Assembly: GCA_038277395.1 (NCBI GenBank)
Contig: CM076192.1
Coordinates: forward strand, 47,681,356 to 47,745,355
Length of the DNA: 64,000 nt
Reading direction: 5' to 3'
DNA from: Dryocosmus kuriphilus
Lineage: Eukaryota > Arthropoda > Insecta > Hymenoptera > Cynipidae
The position numbers were made by a program, and so were the translations under genes. Under the pieces are notes generated by a model. That model saw only the letters and a list, made by a program, of their open reading frames with translations. It ran no database searches and had not been told where the DNA came from. The stretch's first letter is position 1; the number at the start of each line of letters is the position of its first letter. Of the stretch, positions 42,862 through 53,444 are shown piece after piece.

Positions 42862-44105
42862 CAAAAAAAAAATCTGCCCGCTGCGCGGACACATTTTCAT
42901 CGCGCGCTGCGCGCGCCGCGCTTCGCGCTCGATAAGTTATTTACGGCACTCACGCTTCGCACTCGATAGATTATGCACCTCGCGCTACGTGCTCGGTGTT
43001 TATGGATCGTAGAAACCTTTAAATTAAAAATTACAAAAGAAATTATTTTACTTAAGGCTCTATCGCCCTTAAGGCATACATTCTCATCATGACACTCGCG
43101 CTTCGCGCTCGATAATTACATTTTTTTAAAACACATTATAGATTGGTAAAGTTTTTTTAGTGATATTCCAAATTTCGCAATAGAGGATTTCGATTCTTAA
43201 AAGTAAAACGATGAGTCTTATAAATAAATTTTGTAGCTCTTTCCAAGGTGAACAATTCTGCTTGTTAATATTTTCTCATATCTTGCATAGTTTTGCTGAA
43301 AAGTGGTTTTCGTTATATTTCATAACATATTTCACGAATAACTCAAAAAATACGCGTCTGCTCAAAAAAATGATAGAGAGCAAATTTGTAGACCTTTTAA
43401 GGCGAACAACTTTGTCTATTATTATTTTTCCGTATCTTCCATAGTTTGGCGGGAAATTTGAAATATTTAATTTTTAATAACATTTATCGATTAAAACAAA
43501 AACCGTGCATTTTATCAAAAAATAGTTGAAACAAAATTTGTAGACCTTTTTAAATTGAACAACTTTGTTCTTTACCATTTTTTTTTATCTTGAATATTTT
43601 GGCGGGAAACCACAGTTTTTTAATTTTAATAGCGTTTCCTTGATTAAAACAAAAACCGTTCATTTTATCAAAAAACGGTTAAGACAAAATTTGTAGATTT
43701 TTTTTTAGATGAACAATTTTACTTTCTTACGTTTTTTTTTATCTCTCATAGTTTAGCCGGAAAATGGATTTTTTGATTTTGTGAAAACCGTTTTTGATGG
43801 ATAAAACCATAAACGTTGGTCAAAAACCGCTGGTTAACGAACTCTTCCTTTCTTTTTGGACCTTAAAGAAGTGTGCCAAATCGCAATCCAATCCGATTAT
43901 TCCTTCGAAAGTTATCATGGGAACAGACGACAACGACGACAACGACGACAACAACGACGACAACGCCAACAGACAGACAGATACGGTCGTAAAACCCATT
44001 TTTTCGGATTCAGGAGGTCTCAAAACGTGGATATTTCATGAAATCCGCGAAAGTCAAATTTTGCATAAATCTAATACTTTCTCTGATGAAAATGTAAAAA
44101 TTGCA
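42862..44105 (+). repeat. Family A repeat, full-length copy
   Basis: Best reference copy. GC palindrome block 42870-42990 (CGCGCTTCGCGCTCG and variants), TTAAGGCTCTATCGCCCTTA, CATTCTCATCATGACACTCG, then four to five ~150-bp subunits at 43190-43790, GTTATCATGGGAACAGACGA, a (CGACAA)n tract at 43928-43970, and the end AATCTAATACTTTCTCTGAT. Confidence 0.85.
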
Positions 44106-44214
44106 TTTTTCAGCCAAACTGTGTAAAAAATGAAGAAATTTACGTTCTAGATATAATTTCATTGATTGGTGAGCGCGAGAAACGTGATGAGAATGCGCCT
44201 GAGTTTCAGGCAGA

Positions 44215-44905
44215 TTTTTCAATAACTATCCAATCCGATTAGTCGCTGAAAAGTGGTTTTCTTTGTATTTCATAACATATTTCACGAATAACTCAAAAAC
44301 TACGCGTCTGATCAAAAAAATGATAGAGAACAATTTTATAGATCTTTTTGAGGCGAACAACTTTGTTTAACATTATTTTTCTATATCTTGTATACTTTGG
44401 CAGGAAATTTGAGAACCTTGATTTTTAATAACGTTTTATCGATTAAAACAAAAACCGTGCATTTTATGAAAAAATGGTTAAGACAAAATTTGTAGATTTT
44501 TTTGAGATGAACCATTTTATTTTCTTACGTTTTTTTTGTATCTCTCATAGTTTAGCCGGAAAATGGATTTTTTGATTTTGTGAAAACCGTTTTTGATGGA
44601 TAAAACCATAACCGTTGGTCAAAAACCGCTGGTTAACTCGTCCTTTCTTTTTGGACCTTAAAGAAGTGTGCCAAAGCGCAATCCAATCCGATTAGTCCTT
44701 CGAAAGTTATCGTGGGAACAGACGACAACGACAACGACGACAACGACGACAACGACAACGACGGCAACGCCAACAGAGAGACAGACACGGTCGTAAAAAC
44801 CATTTTTTTCGGATTCAGGAGGTCTCAAAACGTGGATATTTCATGAAATCCGCGAAAGTCAAATTTTGCATAAATCTAATACTTTCTCTGATGAGAATGT
44901 AATAA
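44215..44905 (+). repeat. Family A repeat, 5'-truncated copy
   Basis: Tandem behind the full copy. It has the last two or three subunits, the CGACAACGACGACAACG tract at 44722-44770 and the standard end CTCTGATGAGAATGTAA. Confidence 0.85.
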
Positions 44906-45664
44906 TTGATTTTACATTAAAGTAGTGCCATATTTGTTGGACCCCTTCCGGCAAGTCATGATTTGCGGTGACCATTATAACATTTTACTGGTTCACCTGA
45001 AATCAATGAAACAAAAAAAAAAGCATTAGTTAGCATTAGCATTAGCCTGATCGAAGCTTTTTTTTCTTTTTGAAAATAAAAAAAATGGCGGCCTCTGATT
45101 GTTTGCTCGTGGGTTTTCAAGGAAAAAAGTCCTAGTTAATCGTTTATAAAAAATATATATTTTAATTTTAAAAAAATCCGTCGATCAGCCACTAGTTTGT
45201 TATGCTTTCAATAAGCTGTGCCAATTTCATTTAAATTCGTTAAGTGGTTTTTGAATTACAGTGGTCACCGTCTTTGAAAACATAGTTTCGAGAAAAACTC
45301 ATTTAAAATTTTACTCTCGATTTATGTATAAAAATACAAATTATTCAATTATTTACACCGAGTCGTCTATTCCTGGGCCATATAAAAGTTAGTTGTTATT
45401 TTTATTTGCTATTGTTATTGTTATTTATATTTTACATTTATACTTATTATAATGTTATTATTTGTTATTGTTATTTGTTATTTGCAGCTGCCTTCAGCTA
45501 CCTGCCATCGAGGGTCAGAGGGCCCTTCAGTAATTGTAGGATATCTCGAAAACTATTCATTGAATTTACTTGAAACTTTCAGACAATATTTTTGAGACAT
45601 CAAACTTTAAGAAAATACAAAAAAAGTCGATTTTTCAAAATTCTAAGTGCATGTAACCGCTTAA

Positions 45665-46009
45665 ACCATTTCTTAAAACTTTACCATATTCGATTTTTAA
45701 ACAATTAGTATCTCATTTTCTAACTACAGGTATTACTTGACAGAGTTATGAAATCAAGTTTGTCAAATAATTTTTTTGAAATTACAAAAGTTTCTGAATT
45801 AGGTTCTTGTTTAATTTTGAGCCATCATTAATTCAAATACAACTTTCTACTGAATTCAGGGTATATTCTAACGGGCAGTTAGCAAAATGGGCAGTTCGAA
45901 AAGAAAATGGGCAGATATCCTTATAGTATAGAAAGTTTTGCACCAGACTATACACGCCATTTATAACGTGGAGCTGTACGCAAGCAAAAATTACTACGTA
46001 TTTAACATA
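45665..46009. other. Non-coding; short match to 57527-57597
   Basis: 45763-45833 (TCAAATAATTTTTTTGAAAT and following) is a direct copy of 57527-57597. Otherwise nothing recognised. Confidence 0.55.
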
Positions 46010-47340
46010 CGAGGCACATCCAGAAAGTAAGTGTACTCAATTTATGTAGGCTTCAAAAAAAATTTATTAAAACAAAAATATAGTTGGTTACACTTGTACA
46101 TATGTAAGTTATTTTTCAACATAGTCACCATCCCTCTCGATGCAAGTGGTGAGCCGCGGGATCAATTTTTTGATGCCTGCCTCGAAGAAGTTTCCAGCCA
46201 GCTCTTTCGCCCACTTCTCCACCTCCCTCTTCACCACCACGTCCGTTGAAAACTTGTTTCCACCCATGTGCACCTTCAGGGAAGTGAAGAGATGGAAATC
46301 TGAAGGGGCCAGGTCAGGAGAATGCGGGGGGTGGTTCAAAAGGTCCCATCCAAAAGAGTCCAGGAGTTACTTCATGGCGTTGGCCGTGTGAGGTTTGGCA
46401 TTGTCATGCAGCAAGCAGACTCCCTTCGTCAGCATGCCCCTCCTTTTATTCTGAATCGCCCTTTTCAATTTTTTCAGCGTCTCACAGTATCTTGCCGCGT
46501 TGATGGTCTCCCCGTGAGGCAGATATTCAATCAAAATTATGCCTTTATGGTCCCAAAACACGGATGCCATGATTTTTTTGGCTGAAATTGTGGTTTTGAA
46601 TTTCTTGGCGGAGGGTGACAAGGTGTGGTGCCATTGTTGAGACTGCCTCTTAGTTTCAGGCGTGTAGTGGGCAACCCAAGTTTCTTCTCCAGTAACAATA
46701 GAGTAGAGAAAATCATCGCCTTCGCATTCGTAGCGCTCCAAAATCTCTTTGGAGCTCTGCACTCGATTCAACTTGTGCTGTTCTGTCAGCTGTTTTGGGA
46801 CCCACCTCGCAGACAATTTCCGATATCCGAGAGTTTCTGTGATTGTTTCGTGTAACAGGGATCTGGAGATTTGTGGAAACATCGCAGAAAGGTCATCTAA
46901 CGTCAATCTGCGATCGTCACGGACCGCAATCTCGATTTTTTCCACAAGTTCGTAAGTCAGAATTGAAGGTCTTCCGCTCCTCTGATCGTCATGCACGGAA
47001 GTACGGCCATTTTTAAATTCGCGACACCACCTGTACACACTCGTACGATTCATAGTTCCATTACCGTAAACAGTTTTCACCTCATCATAAATCCCAACTG
47101 GAGCTTTTCCCTTCACAACGAGGTAGCGAATGACTGCGCGAATTTCGCACTTGGCGGGAGATACGATCGACATTTTTCGCGAGAGATGCTACTGCGTCAA
47201 TAGTTTTCAACACACTAATCTCGGATTGGTCTCATTTTGAAGGGGAGGTGTCAGGCTACGCGGCAGTGTTGCCAACATGTCGAGAAAGTATTCCCTACAG
47301 CTGTGAGAGTACCAGTACACTTACTTTCTGGACTGCCTCG
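46010..47340 (-). mobile_element. mariner transposon (type 2), 1331 bp, nearly intact
   Basis: Ends CGAGGCACATCCAGAAAGTA and TACTTTCTGGACTGCCTCG (one base lost from the second TIR), with TA on both sides. Transposase on the minus strand interrupted by a single stop. Confidence 0.95.
46109..47173 (-). pseudogene. mariner transposase (type 2), one stop from full length
   Basis: One continuous frame from MSIVSPAKCE (47173) to CIERDGDYVEK (46109), about 354 codons, normal mariner length, broken only by TAA at 46369-46367. The N-terminal half has the paired helix-turn-helix DNA-binding region and SGRPSI. In the catalytic half the first position reads TGEETW: the expected catalytic Asp (GDETW in the other subfamily, GDA in the sister copy) is Glu. 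The second Asp (LLHDNAKPHTA) and third Asp (HSPDLAPSDFHLF) are present, 34 residues apart. Two defects at least, so inactive. Confidence 0.93.
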
Positions 47341-47697
47341 TATATGTGATATAAAATATATATGCGATAATGACATTTGGGACAGTTTTCTAACTTTCTA
47401 TGTTTAAGATTTTCAACCTCAAATAATTCCATCCTGAACGTTTAAATTTAAAAATTTTCTGTATTGTGACCTTCGACTTTTAGGCTTGTCGTTAGGTAAA
47501 TTTAATTATAGATCCATGCTAGATTTACTGGTTATGAGGGTTTCCCTGAGAGAAAGAATAAAGTTTTGTTCTCTTTTTTTTAAATAAAATTTGTTATATA
47601 AATTTTACTTATTAAGTGAATTAAAATTAGAGATACATTTATTTACTCGATTACATAAGGAAGGATCCTGGTTTATACGACGTTGAGAGGTTTTGTG
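47341..47697. other. AT-rich non-coding
   Basis: Nothing recognised. Confidence 0.5.
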
Positions 47698-47756
47698 CAC
47701 TCTCTTTCTCTCTCTCTCTCTCTTTTTCTTTCGCACACTCTCTCACTTCTTCTGTT

Positions 47757-47792
<36 letters not shown>

Positions 47793-47800
47793 TCTCCTTT
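47698..47800. repeat. (CT)n microsatellite
   Basis: Interrupted TCTCTCTC tract. Confidence 0.95.
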
Positions 47801-48371
47801 TTGATCTCTTTCCTCTTTTTATGAATTGGCTAACAAAAATCTTTTCTTTTTTTTCTTATTTGCTTACATTTTTCATTTTCTATCTTATGCGATTATAAAA
47901 GTTTATCATTTTATTTATACCATACAATCTTTTTTTATTCTCTTTCTTTCTTATTTTGAAATTAATAATAATGACAATTTTCCAATTTCTTACTTACTTA
48001 ATAATTATATTTTATACATTGAAACGCAAAGCGCAGATAATTATTATTCTCATAGGCGGTTTGAGCATCGGGAGTAGAAGGGTCGTGGTTCTCTTTATTA
48101 ATCAAAAAAAAACATCAAAGCTCTAAACCGAGCGCGCAAGCGTGGTCCCCGCAAGTTTCGTGCTCTCAGGATGTCCTGGGAGCAAGAACCTTGTCGGTTC
48201 TCCTGGCCTTCCACACGGTGAACTCAGCACCAGGAGTAAACTTCTGGACCTGCCCACTCGCCGTAGTCGGCCACCCTTGAGGTCGAGACAGAGATAGAGG
48301 ATGAATCCCCTATTCCTCCCGATCGACCAGAGCTTGTTGCTTGCGACTCGTTTTCGAGTCGCCGAATGCTT

Positions 48372-48374
<3 letters not shown>
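47801..48374. other. AT-rich then GC-richer non-coding
   Basis: From about 48110 the base composition rises and small inverted pieces occur (CGACTCGTTTTCGAGTCG). It borders the poly(T) end of the LINE and could be a small SINE-like remnant, but I see no A/B boxes I would defend. Confidence 0.4.

Positions 48375-48433
<59 letters not shown>
48375..48433 (-). repeat. Poly(T), LINE poly(A) tail
   Basis: 59 consecutive T at the 3' end of the minus-strand LINE. Confidence 0.97.
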
Positions 48434-48437
<4 letters not shown>

Positions 48438-48645
48438 GGTCGAGGAGGGGGAATCTTCAAAAGACACCCAGTGAAGGGTAGTGTCGGATTCGTGAGGTGC
48501 GCCTACCGACTAAAACCCCTCCCCGAATGGTTACCAACCTTGAGGTTATGAACCAAAGATGAGACGGGCGGAGGATGGTGGTCCAAGACAGTTGAACTGC
48601 AGGGACACTCGCGCTAGAAGCGAAACACGGAAAGAGAAGAAAGGA

Positions 48646-51354
48646 TTACGGGTTTGACGAAACAAGAAGGCACGGCCTTCTAAAACGGTCAGAAGATTTA
48701 CTTACGTAATTTGCAAGTGAGCTGATGCTAGGGTTTGGGTGATTTTGCACGGAAAGTCGAAGGTTTGAAGCGTATGTTTGGGCAGCTTCGGTAATGGAAG
48801 GTAGCTTGAGTTCGGCAAGGATCTGTTTGTTGCGTATGTACCAGGGGATGTTCAATTATGAGCAAAGAAGGCGCATGTAAGTCCCTGGAGCTTTAATAGG
48901 CGGTTTGGGGATGCAGAGCCCCATATTGGAATCGCGTAAGTGCAAATGCTTCTAATTATAGCATTGAAGGCTCGAGCTTTGGTGGCCCGAGATACAGTGT
49001 GATTATTAAAGAACGGTTTAAGCGCCGTAAAAGCTCCAAGGGCTTTATTGCGTGTAGCTATTATTTGTTTGGACCAGGTGAGTCTCTTGTCAAAAATGAC
49101 GCCGAGATATTTTGCGGAATTACTCCATTCGATGGGAAGAGAGTTGACGAGGAGCTTGGGAGGAGTGCGAATGCGTCGAGAAAAGAAGACGGCTTCCGAT
49201 TTAGTTTTATTAATTTCAAATCTCCATCTGGAGTACCAATCGAGAGCAACTGGGGTGAATCTATTTAAATGAGAGGAACATTGTTTAATAACCCTGGCAG
49301 ATTGAAGAAAGCCAACATCGTCGGCGTATTGAACAGTGAGGATTTTATCATTGACAGGAATGTCATAAAAATAAACGTTGAAGAGAGAGGGGGAAAGTTT
49401 AGAACCCTGAGGGACACCAGAAGTGATAAGTTGGGGTTGCGACAAGGAGTTTCCGACTCGAGCTCTAATACTCCTGTTTGAGAGATAAGATTTAATTAGG
49501 CCAATAAGGTAATGAGGAAATTTTAAGTGGATAAGTTTGAAAATGAGACCGTCGTGCCAAACTCTGTCAAAGGCTTGCTTACAGTCCAGAAGAAGCATGG
49601 ACGTGTGCTTACCTTTATTGAGATTGTCGGCAATGTATTCAGAAACGCGAAGAAGTTGGTGGGCTGTTCCATGACGTTTGCGGAAACCGTGCTGGAAGTC
49701 AGGTAGAATGTTGTTTCGTGAGACAAAATCGTCGAAACGAGAAAGAATGATGCTTTCAGCTACTTTGCTGAGAGTGCAGAGCAAGCTGATGGGGCGAAAG
49801 CTTGAAGCTGAGCTGAGAGGCTTACCAGGTTTGGGAAGAAAGATTACTGTAGCCTCCTTCCAAGCAGAAGGAAAGTAATGAAATCTCAACATTGAGTTTA
49901 TAATTGTGCAGATCGCTGCAATGTGTTTTCGGGGAAGAATTTTAAGTATTCCGTTACTAATAGCGTCATTTCCGGGGGCTTTTCTGTTACGAAGAGAGCG
50001 AATTGTGTCGCGGATTTCTTTAGGAGAGGTAGGAGTGAAATAATTGTCCGTCACAGTAAAGTCTTGTACAGTCTTTGAGATGTCATCGTGAAAAGAAGTA
50101 AATTTGTCAAGGCTGGGAAAAGGGGAACATTGAGTTTTAAGAGAGTCTGCAAAGATTTCGGCTTTTTCTTCGTCAAGAGAGAAAGATTGACCGTTTTTTT
50201 ACGAGAGAGGGGAGGTGAGATTTTCTATTTCTAAGAGATTTAATTACCTTCCAGCACCTTTTAGGGTATAGTTCGGCTTCCGCAATATAAGTTTCAAAGG
50301 AAGAGTTGTTAGTAGACTGAAGAGCGAATTTGAGCTCTTTTTGATAGCGATTCAGGCGGCGGCGGTGTCTGGGAGTACGGGTAGATTGCCAGTGCTTTCT
50401 ATTCTGATTTTTCCTGTTTACGAGTTGAAGGATAGCAGGAGGTAGTTCAAGATTGGATGGAGAGATAACTTTGGTTGTGGTGGCAAGTTTAACAGCATTT
50501 TGAATATCTTCCGTGAGAGCACCGACTGTTGAGTCGATTTCGGAAGATGATCGGATCTGAAGGCATTTAAAAGGAGAAGATTCAAGGAGATATTTAAGGT
50601 AGAGATAGTCAATTTTTGACTCAGAAGGAGGGGAGAGTTCCGGGTTACCAGTAATCTCCATGAGAACAGGGTTATGGTTGGAACTCAGAACAGGCAGCGA
50701 CCAGGCATCTTTGTTAATAGAAATATTTTTTGTTATGAAGAGATCTAGAATGTCGGGTTGATGTTTTGAAGAAGTAGGGAAGTGAGTGGGAACCGGGGGC
50801 GCTTCCATGGCGAGGTTGTGTCGAATGAGAGTTTTTAAAAGAGATTTACCTTTCGGGTTGTTTTTTAAGCAACCCCAGGCTTTGTTTTTTGCGTTAAGAT
50901 CGCCAGCTACTATCGTTGGGGTATTGGAATTGAAAAGATCCGGTATTTTAGAGATATTATTAATATGAGGGGGAGAGTAGAGAGATAAGATACGGATTGG
51001 ACCAGAGTCAAGAAGGATTTCCACCCCCGTTACTTCGCAGGGTGATGAGTCGGTATTGATTGGTTTGTGTTTGAGAGAGTTATGAACAAGGAGTGCAACA
51101 CCTCCGCCTCTGGAAGAAATACGATCTTTTCTATAGACAGAAAAATTTGGAATGTAGAGTTTGTTTTCAGGTTTTAGGTGGGTCTCTGTGATACAGGCAA
51201 CGTCAATAGCCTTCTCCTCAAGAAACAGGGTTAGTTCAAGTCTCTTGGGGGCAGAAATACTATTAGCGTTCCATGTGAGTAAAGTGATTTTATCTTTATG
51301 TGCGTCCAGAGTTTGGGAGTTGGAAGGCAGTTGCGAAGACTGAGAGGAAGTCAC
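48646..51354 (-). pseudogene. LINE ORF2: APE endonuclease + reverse transcriptase, frameshifted
   Basis: Makes the nick and copies the RNA at the target. Endonuclease at 51354-50173: KITLLTWNANSI, CITETHL, RGGGVALLVH, IVAGDLNAKNKAWG, and SSNHNPV where the active site normally reads S-D-H. Frameshift near 50170-50060. RT at 50054-48852: RKAPGNDAISN, FRPISLLCTLSKV, LLLDCKQAFDRVWHDGL (A motif), SGVPQGSKLSPSLFN (B motif), and VQYADDVGF (C motif, intact). A second frameshift precedes the C-terminal part 48855-48646 (NIPWYIRN, NPSISSLANYV), the usual Jockey tail. Otherwise remarkably open. Confidence 0.9.
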
Positions 51355-52689
51355 GAAAAAGCTGTTGAAGTTGTGGATTGTTTAATGGGTCGGGGGTGAG
51401 TGAGGGGTGGATTTGGTTTGTCAGTTGAGGTTCAGGGTTTGGAGAAAGAGTTCTAGCGTAAGAACGCTGAGGTTTGGGAAAACTGGGGACACTTTGAGGT
51501 CTGTGTGTGTTTGTAGTGGGCGCGTTTTGCGAGTTTGAAGAGTTAAAAGACTTTGGTGTGTGTTGTGTTTGTGGGCGTTGTTGTTTTTTGTGTTGAGGAT
51601 TGTGCTCTGGTTTCCGGGGAACGTTGGGGAATCCACGAAAAGTGGCACGGTGTGTACCCTTACAATTGAAGCAGGTGGGGGTGGAAGCCTTCTTGTCTTT
51701 GTAAGTGCAGGAGGCTGTGGCGTGGTTGCGAGCGCAAAACGCGCAGGACCATGGAGCATGGCAGTAATTTGCCGTGTGAAAGAATTTCAGGCATCGAAGA
51801 CATTGCGGAATCAAGGACGATTTGCGTTTTGCTTCGACTCTGATGCTGAGACCAGCAAGGGTTTTAAGGTCGAAGATTGTCTTTGCTGTGGGAGCAGCTG
51901 GGTCCAGGTGGACGACAACAAGGGGCCAGATTTTTTCGCCTTTTTTCATTCTGTGAATGCTTTTGACGGAGGGGATTTTCATTTGAAGCTCCTTCAAAAT
52001 GGCTTCGTCAGAAAGGGACTCGTTGACACCCCTGATGACAACGATAAGGTCCCTGTCCTGGCGAAGTTGATTTGTTGAGTAAGCTAAACTGTACTTCTCA
52101 AGTTTTGACGTGATGGCACGGAAGCCATCGACGGTTTGGGGGTAGACAACAATGGCGTCCGAGGTGTTCCTAGCCAAACGAATAGAAATGTCGTCTTTCA
52201 AAAGGGCCTGGTGAATTTTGGGCCAGAGATCTTTTCGCAAGATGCGAATAGGTGGAGGGCTTCGCTCCTTTGTTACAGATTCCTCTTCGTCAGAGGAACT
52301 AGAGGAGAGAGAATCTTCCTCTTCGGAAAGCAACAGGGAAGAAGGTAGAGGAGGGGGGGTTGACATACGCCTGCGCTTGGTACGTCTGGACGTCACGGTT
52401 TTAAATCCGTCGTTGACGGTTTCCTTGGGGCAAGGAGGTTCGACAGACAGCTCCATGGCTGCGTCATCTGAATTATTTTCAGGAAGGGGACAGCCTGGGA
52501 GAGAGAGGGGAGTGCGGATTCGTAGGCTTGGAGAGCATTGCGAATCTCGGAGATAACGGCGGACAGTTCGGACATGGAGAGGCTGTCCGACTGCGGCAAG
52601 CAGAGGAAGAAAGTAGCCCGAGAAGGGGGCAGGGTTGCCTGAGAGTCGGCGGCAGAAGCGGGTTGAGTTGTTAGGTGAGGATCACCCAT
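51296..52689 (-). pseudogene. LINE ORF1: gag-like nucleic-acid-binding protein, frameshifted
   Basis: Begins near 52689 (MGDPHLTTQP), shifts frame around 52400-52456 and continues to 51296. It has a Ser-rich acidic stretch (about 52330), a conserved gag-like part (KSIHRMKKGEKIWPLVVVHL) and zinc knuckles: CLRCLKFFHTANYC, CAFCARNHATASC, and CFNCKGTHRATFRG, the third lacking its last Cys. The tail is rich in Pro, Gln and Asn. ORF1 proteins coat the LINE RNA. Confidence 0.85.
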
Positions 52690-52739
52690 AGCTCGAGGAT
52701 AAAATTGTACAATTTTAAATTAATAATTTAAAATTTGTT

Positions 52740-53240
52740 TTTTTTTAAATAAAATTAAGAATATAATGCACTGTGATACACTACCGTACACTTTCAACAC
52801 TACCGTACACTTTCACTGTAATCCAAAGGCACCACTGTAATCCAGAAAGGCACTACACTGCACTTCACTGCACTGAGCTTGAACAAAATTTTGTGCTCAT
52901 TTGAGTCACCATAATTCGCTTTCCGAAGTCGAGAGCAAACGGGTCTTTCTCCCGCATCCGCGCTCTCGGATGGGTACTACGACCGTACAGTTCGAAGAGT
53001 CGGGTGCGAACGGGACTCTCTCCCGCGTTCGCGCTCCGTGATGAGTACAGAAGTCAGAGACTGTAGATGTACATGTGGTACGACCATGCTTGACTTCTTC
53101 TCGCGATCTTGCTTTTTATAGCCTCTCGCGAGAAGAAATCCCACTCTACTCTTGTTCCATGAGTGGGTGGGAGATGCTGGCATACTCTAATTTCTGGCAG
53201 CGCCTTCACTACGTTCACCTTGCTCTGCCCTGCTACTCCC
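52740..53240 (-). promoter_or_regulatory. LINE 5' untranslated/promoter region with GC-rich tandem repeat
   Basis: 52913-53040 has two imperfect copies of a ~65-bp unit with CGGGTGCGAACGGGA and CTCCCGCGTTCGCGCTC, each partly self-complementary. Jockey-type elements carry internal promoters here; the function in this copy is inferred from position. Confidence 0.5.
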
Positions 53241-53444
53241 ATCCTTGACGGGTTGCCTACCCTTAGGATCCCGTATATTATGAAAGGTCTCAGTATTTTA
53301 ACAGTTATTAAATTGCTTATTAAGAATTTGTTTACTTCTGAAAATTTTAAGTTTCAGATTGTTGAATTTTGATCTCCTATCAAACAGTTCAATTTTGAAG
53401 ACTTACTATTTTAAATTTTTTAGCTTTGACATGAGTAATTTTAA

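Larger units (their letters stand above)
42725..45660. mobile_element. TTAA-flanked element carrying two family A copies
   Basis: Left TTAA|GGGGTTACATGCACCTAGAA (42721-), right TTCTAAGTGCATGTAACCGC|TTAA (to 45664). Terminal inverted repeats extend over about 40 bp, including AAAATCGATTTTT against AAAAGTCGATTTTT. TTAA target duplications are typical of piggyBac-superfamily elements. No transposase frame is seen. The interior is mostly family A repeat (42862-44105, 44215-44905) plus about 750 bp of other sequence at the right. Confidence 0.75.
48375..53240 (-). mobile_element. Jockey-like non-LTR retrotransposon, near full length
   Basis: Minus-strand LINE with ORF1 (gag-like, zinc knuckles), ORF2 (APE endonuclease plus reverse transcriptase) and a 59-nt poly(A) tail seen as T59 at 48375-48433. 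The long pure tail suggests a fairly recent insertion. ORF1 and ORF2 overlap by about 60 nt, as in Jockey-clade elements. The exact 5' end is uncertain: the promoter-like GC repeats at 52913-53040 are the last clear feature. A second, rearranged copy lies at 60790-64000. Confidence 0.88.

Noticed and set aside
48224..48460. Lysine-rich protein frame
   Set aside because: Translation of the T59 poly(A) tail of the LINE.
51560..52078. 172-codon + strand frame
   Set aside because: Antisense shadow of the LINE ORF1 zinc-knuckle region.
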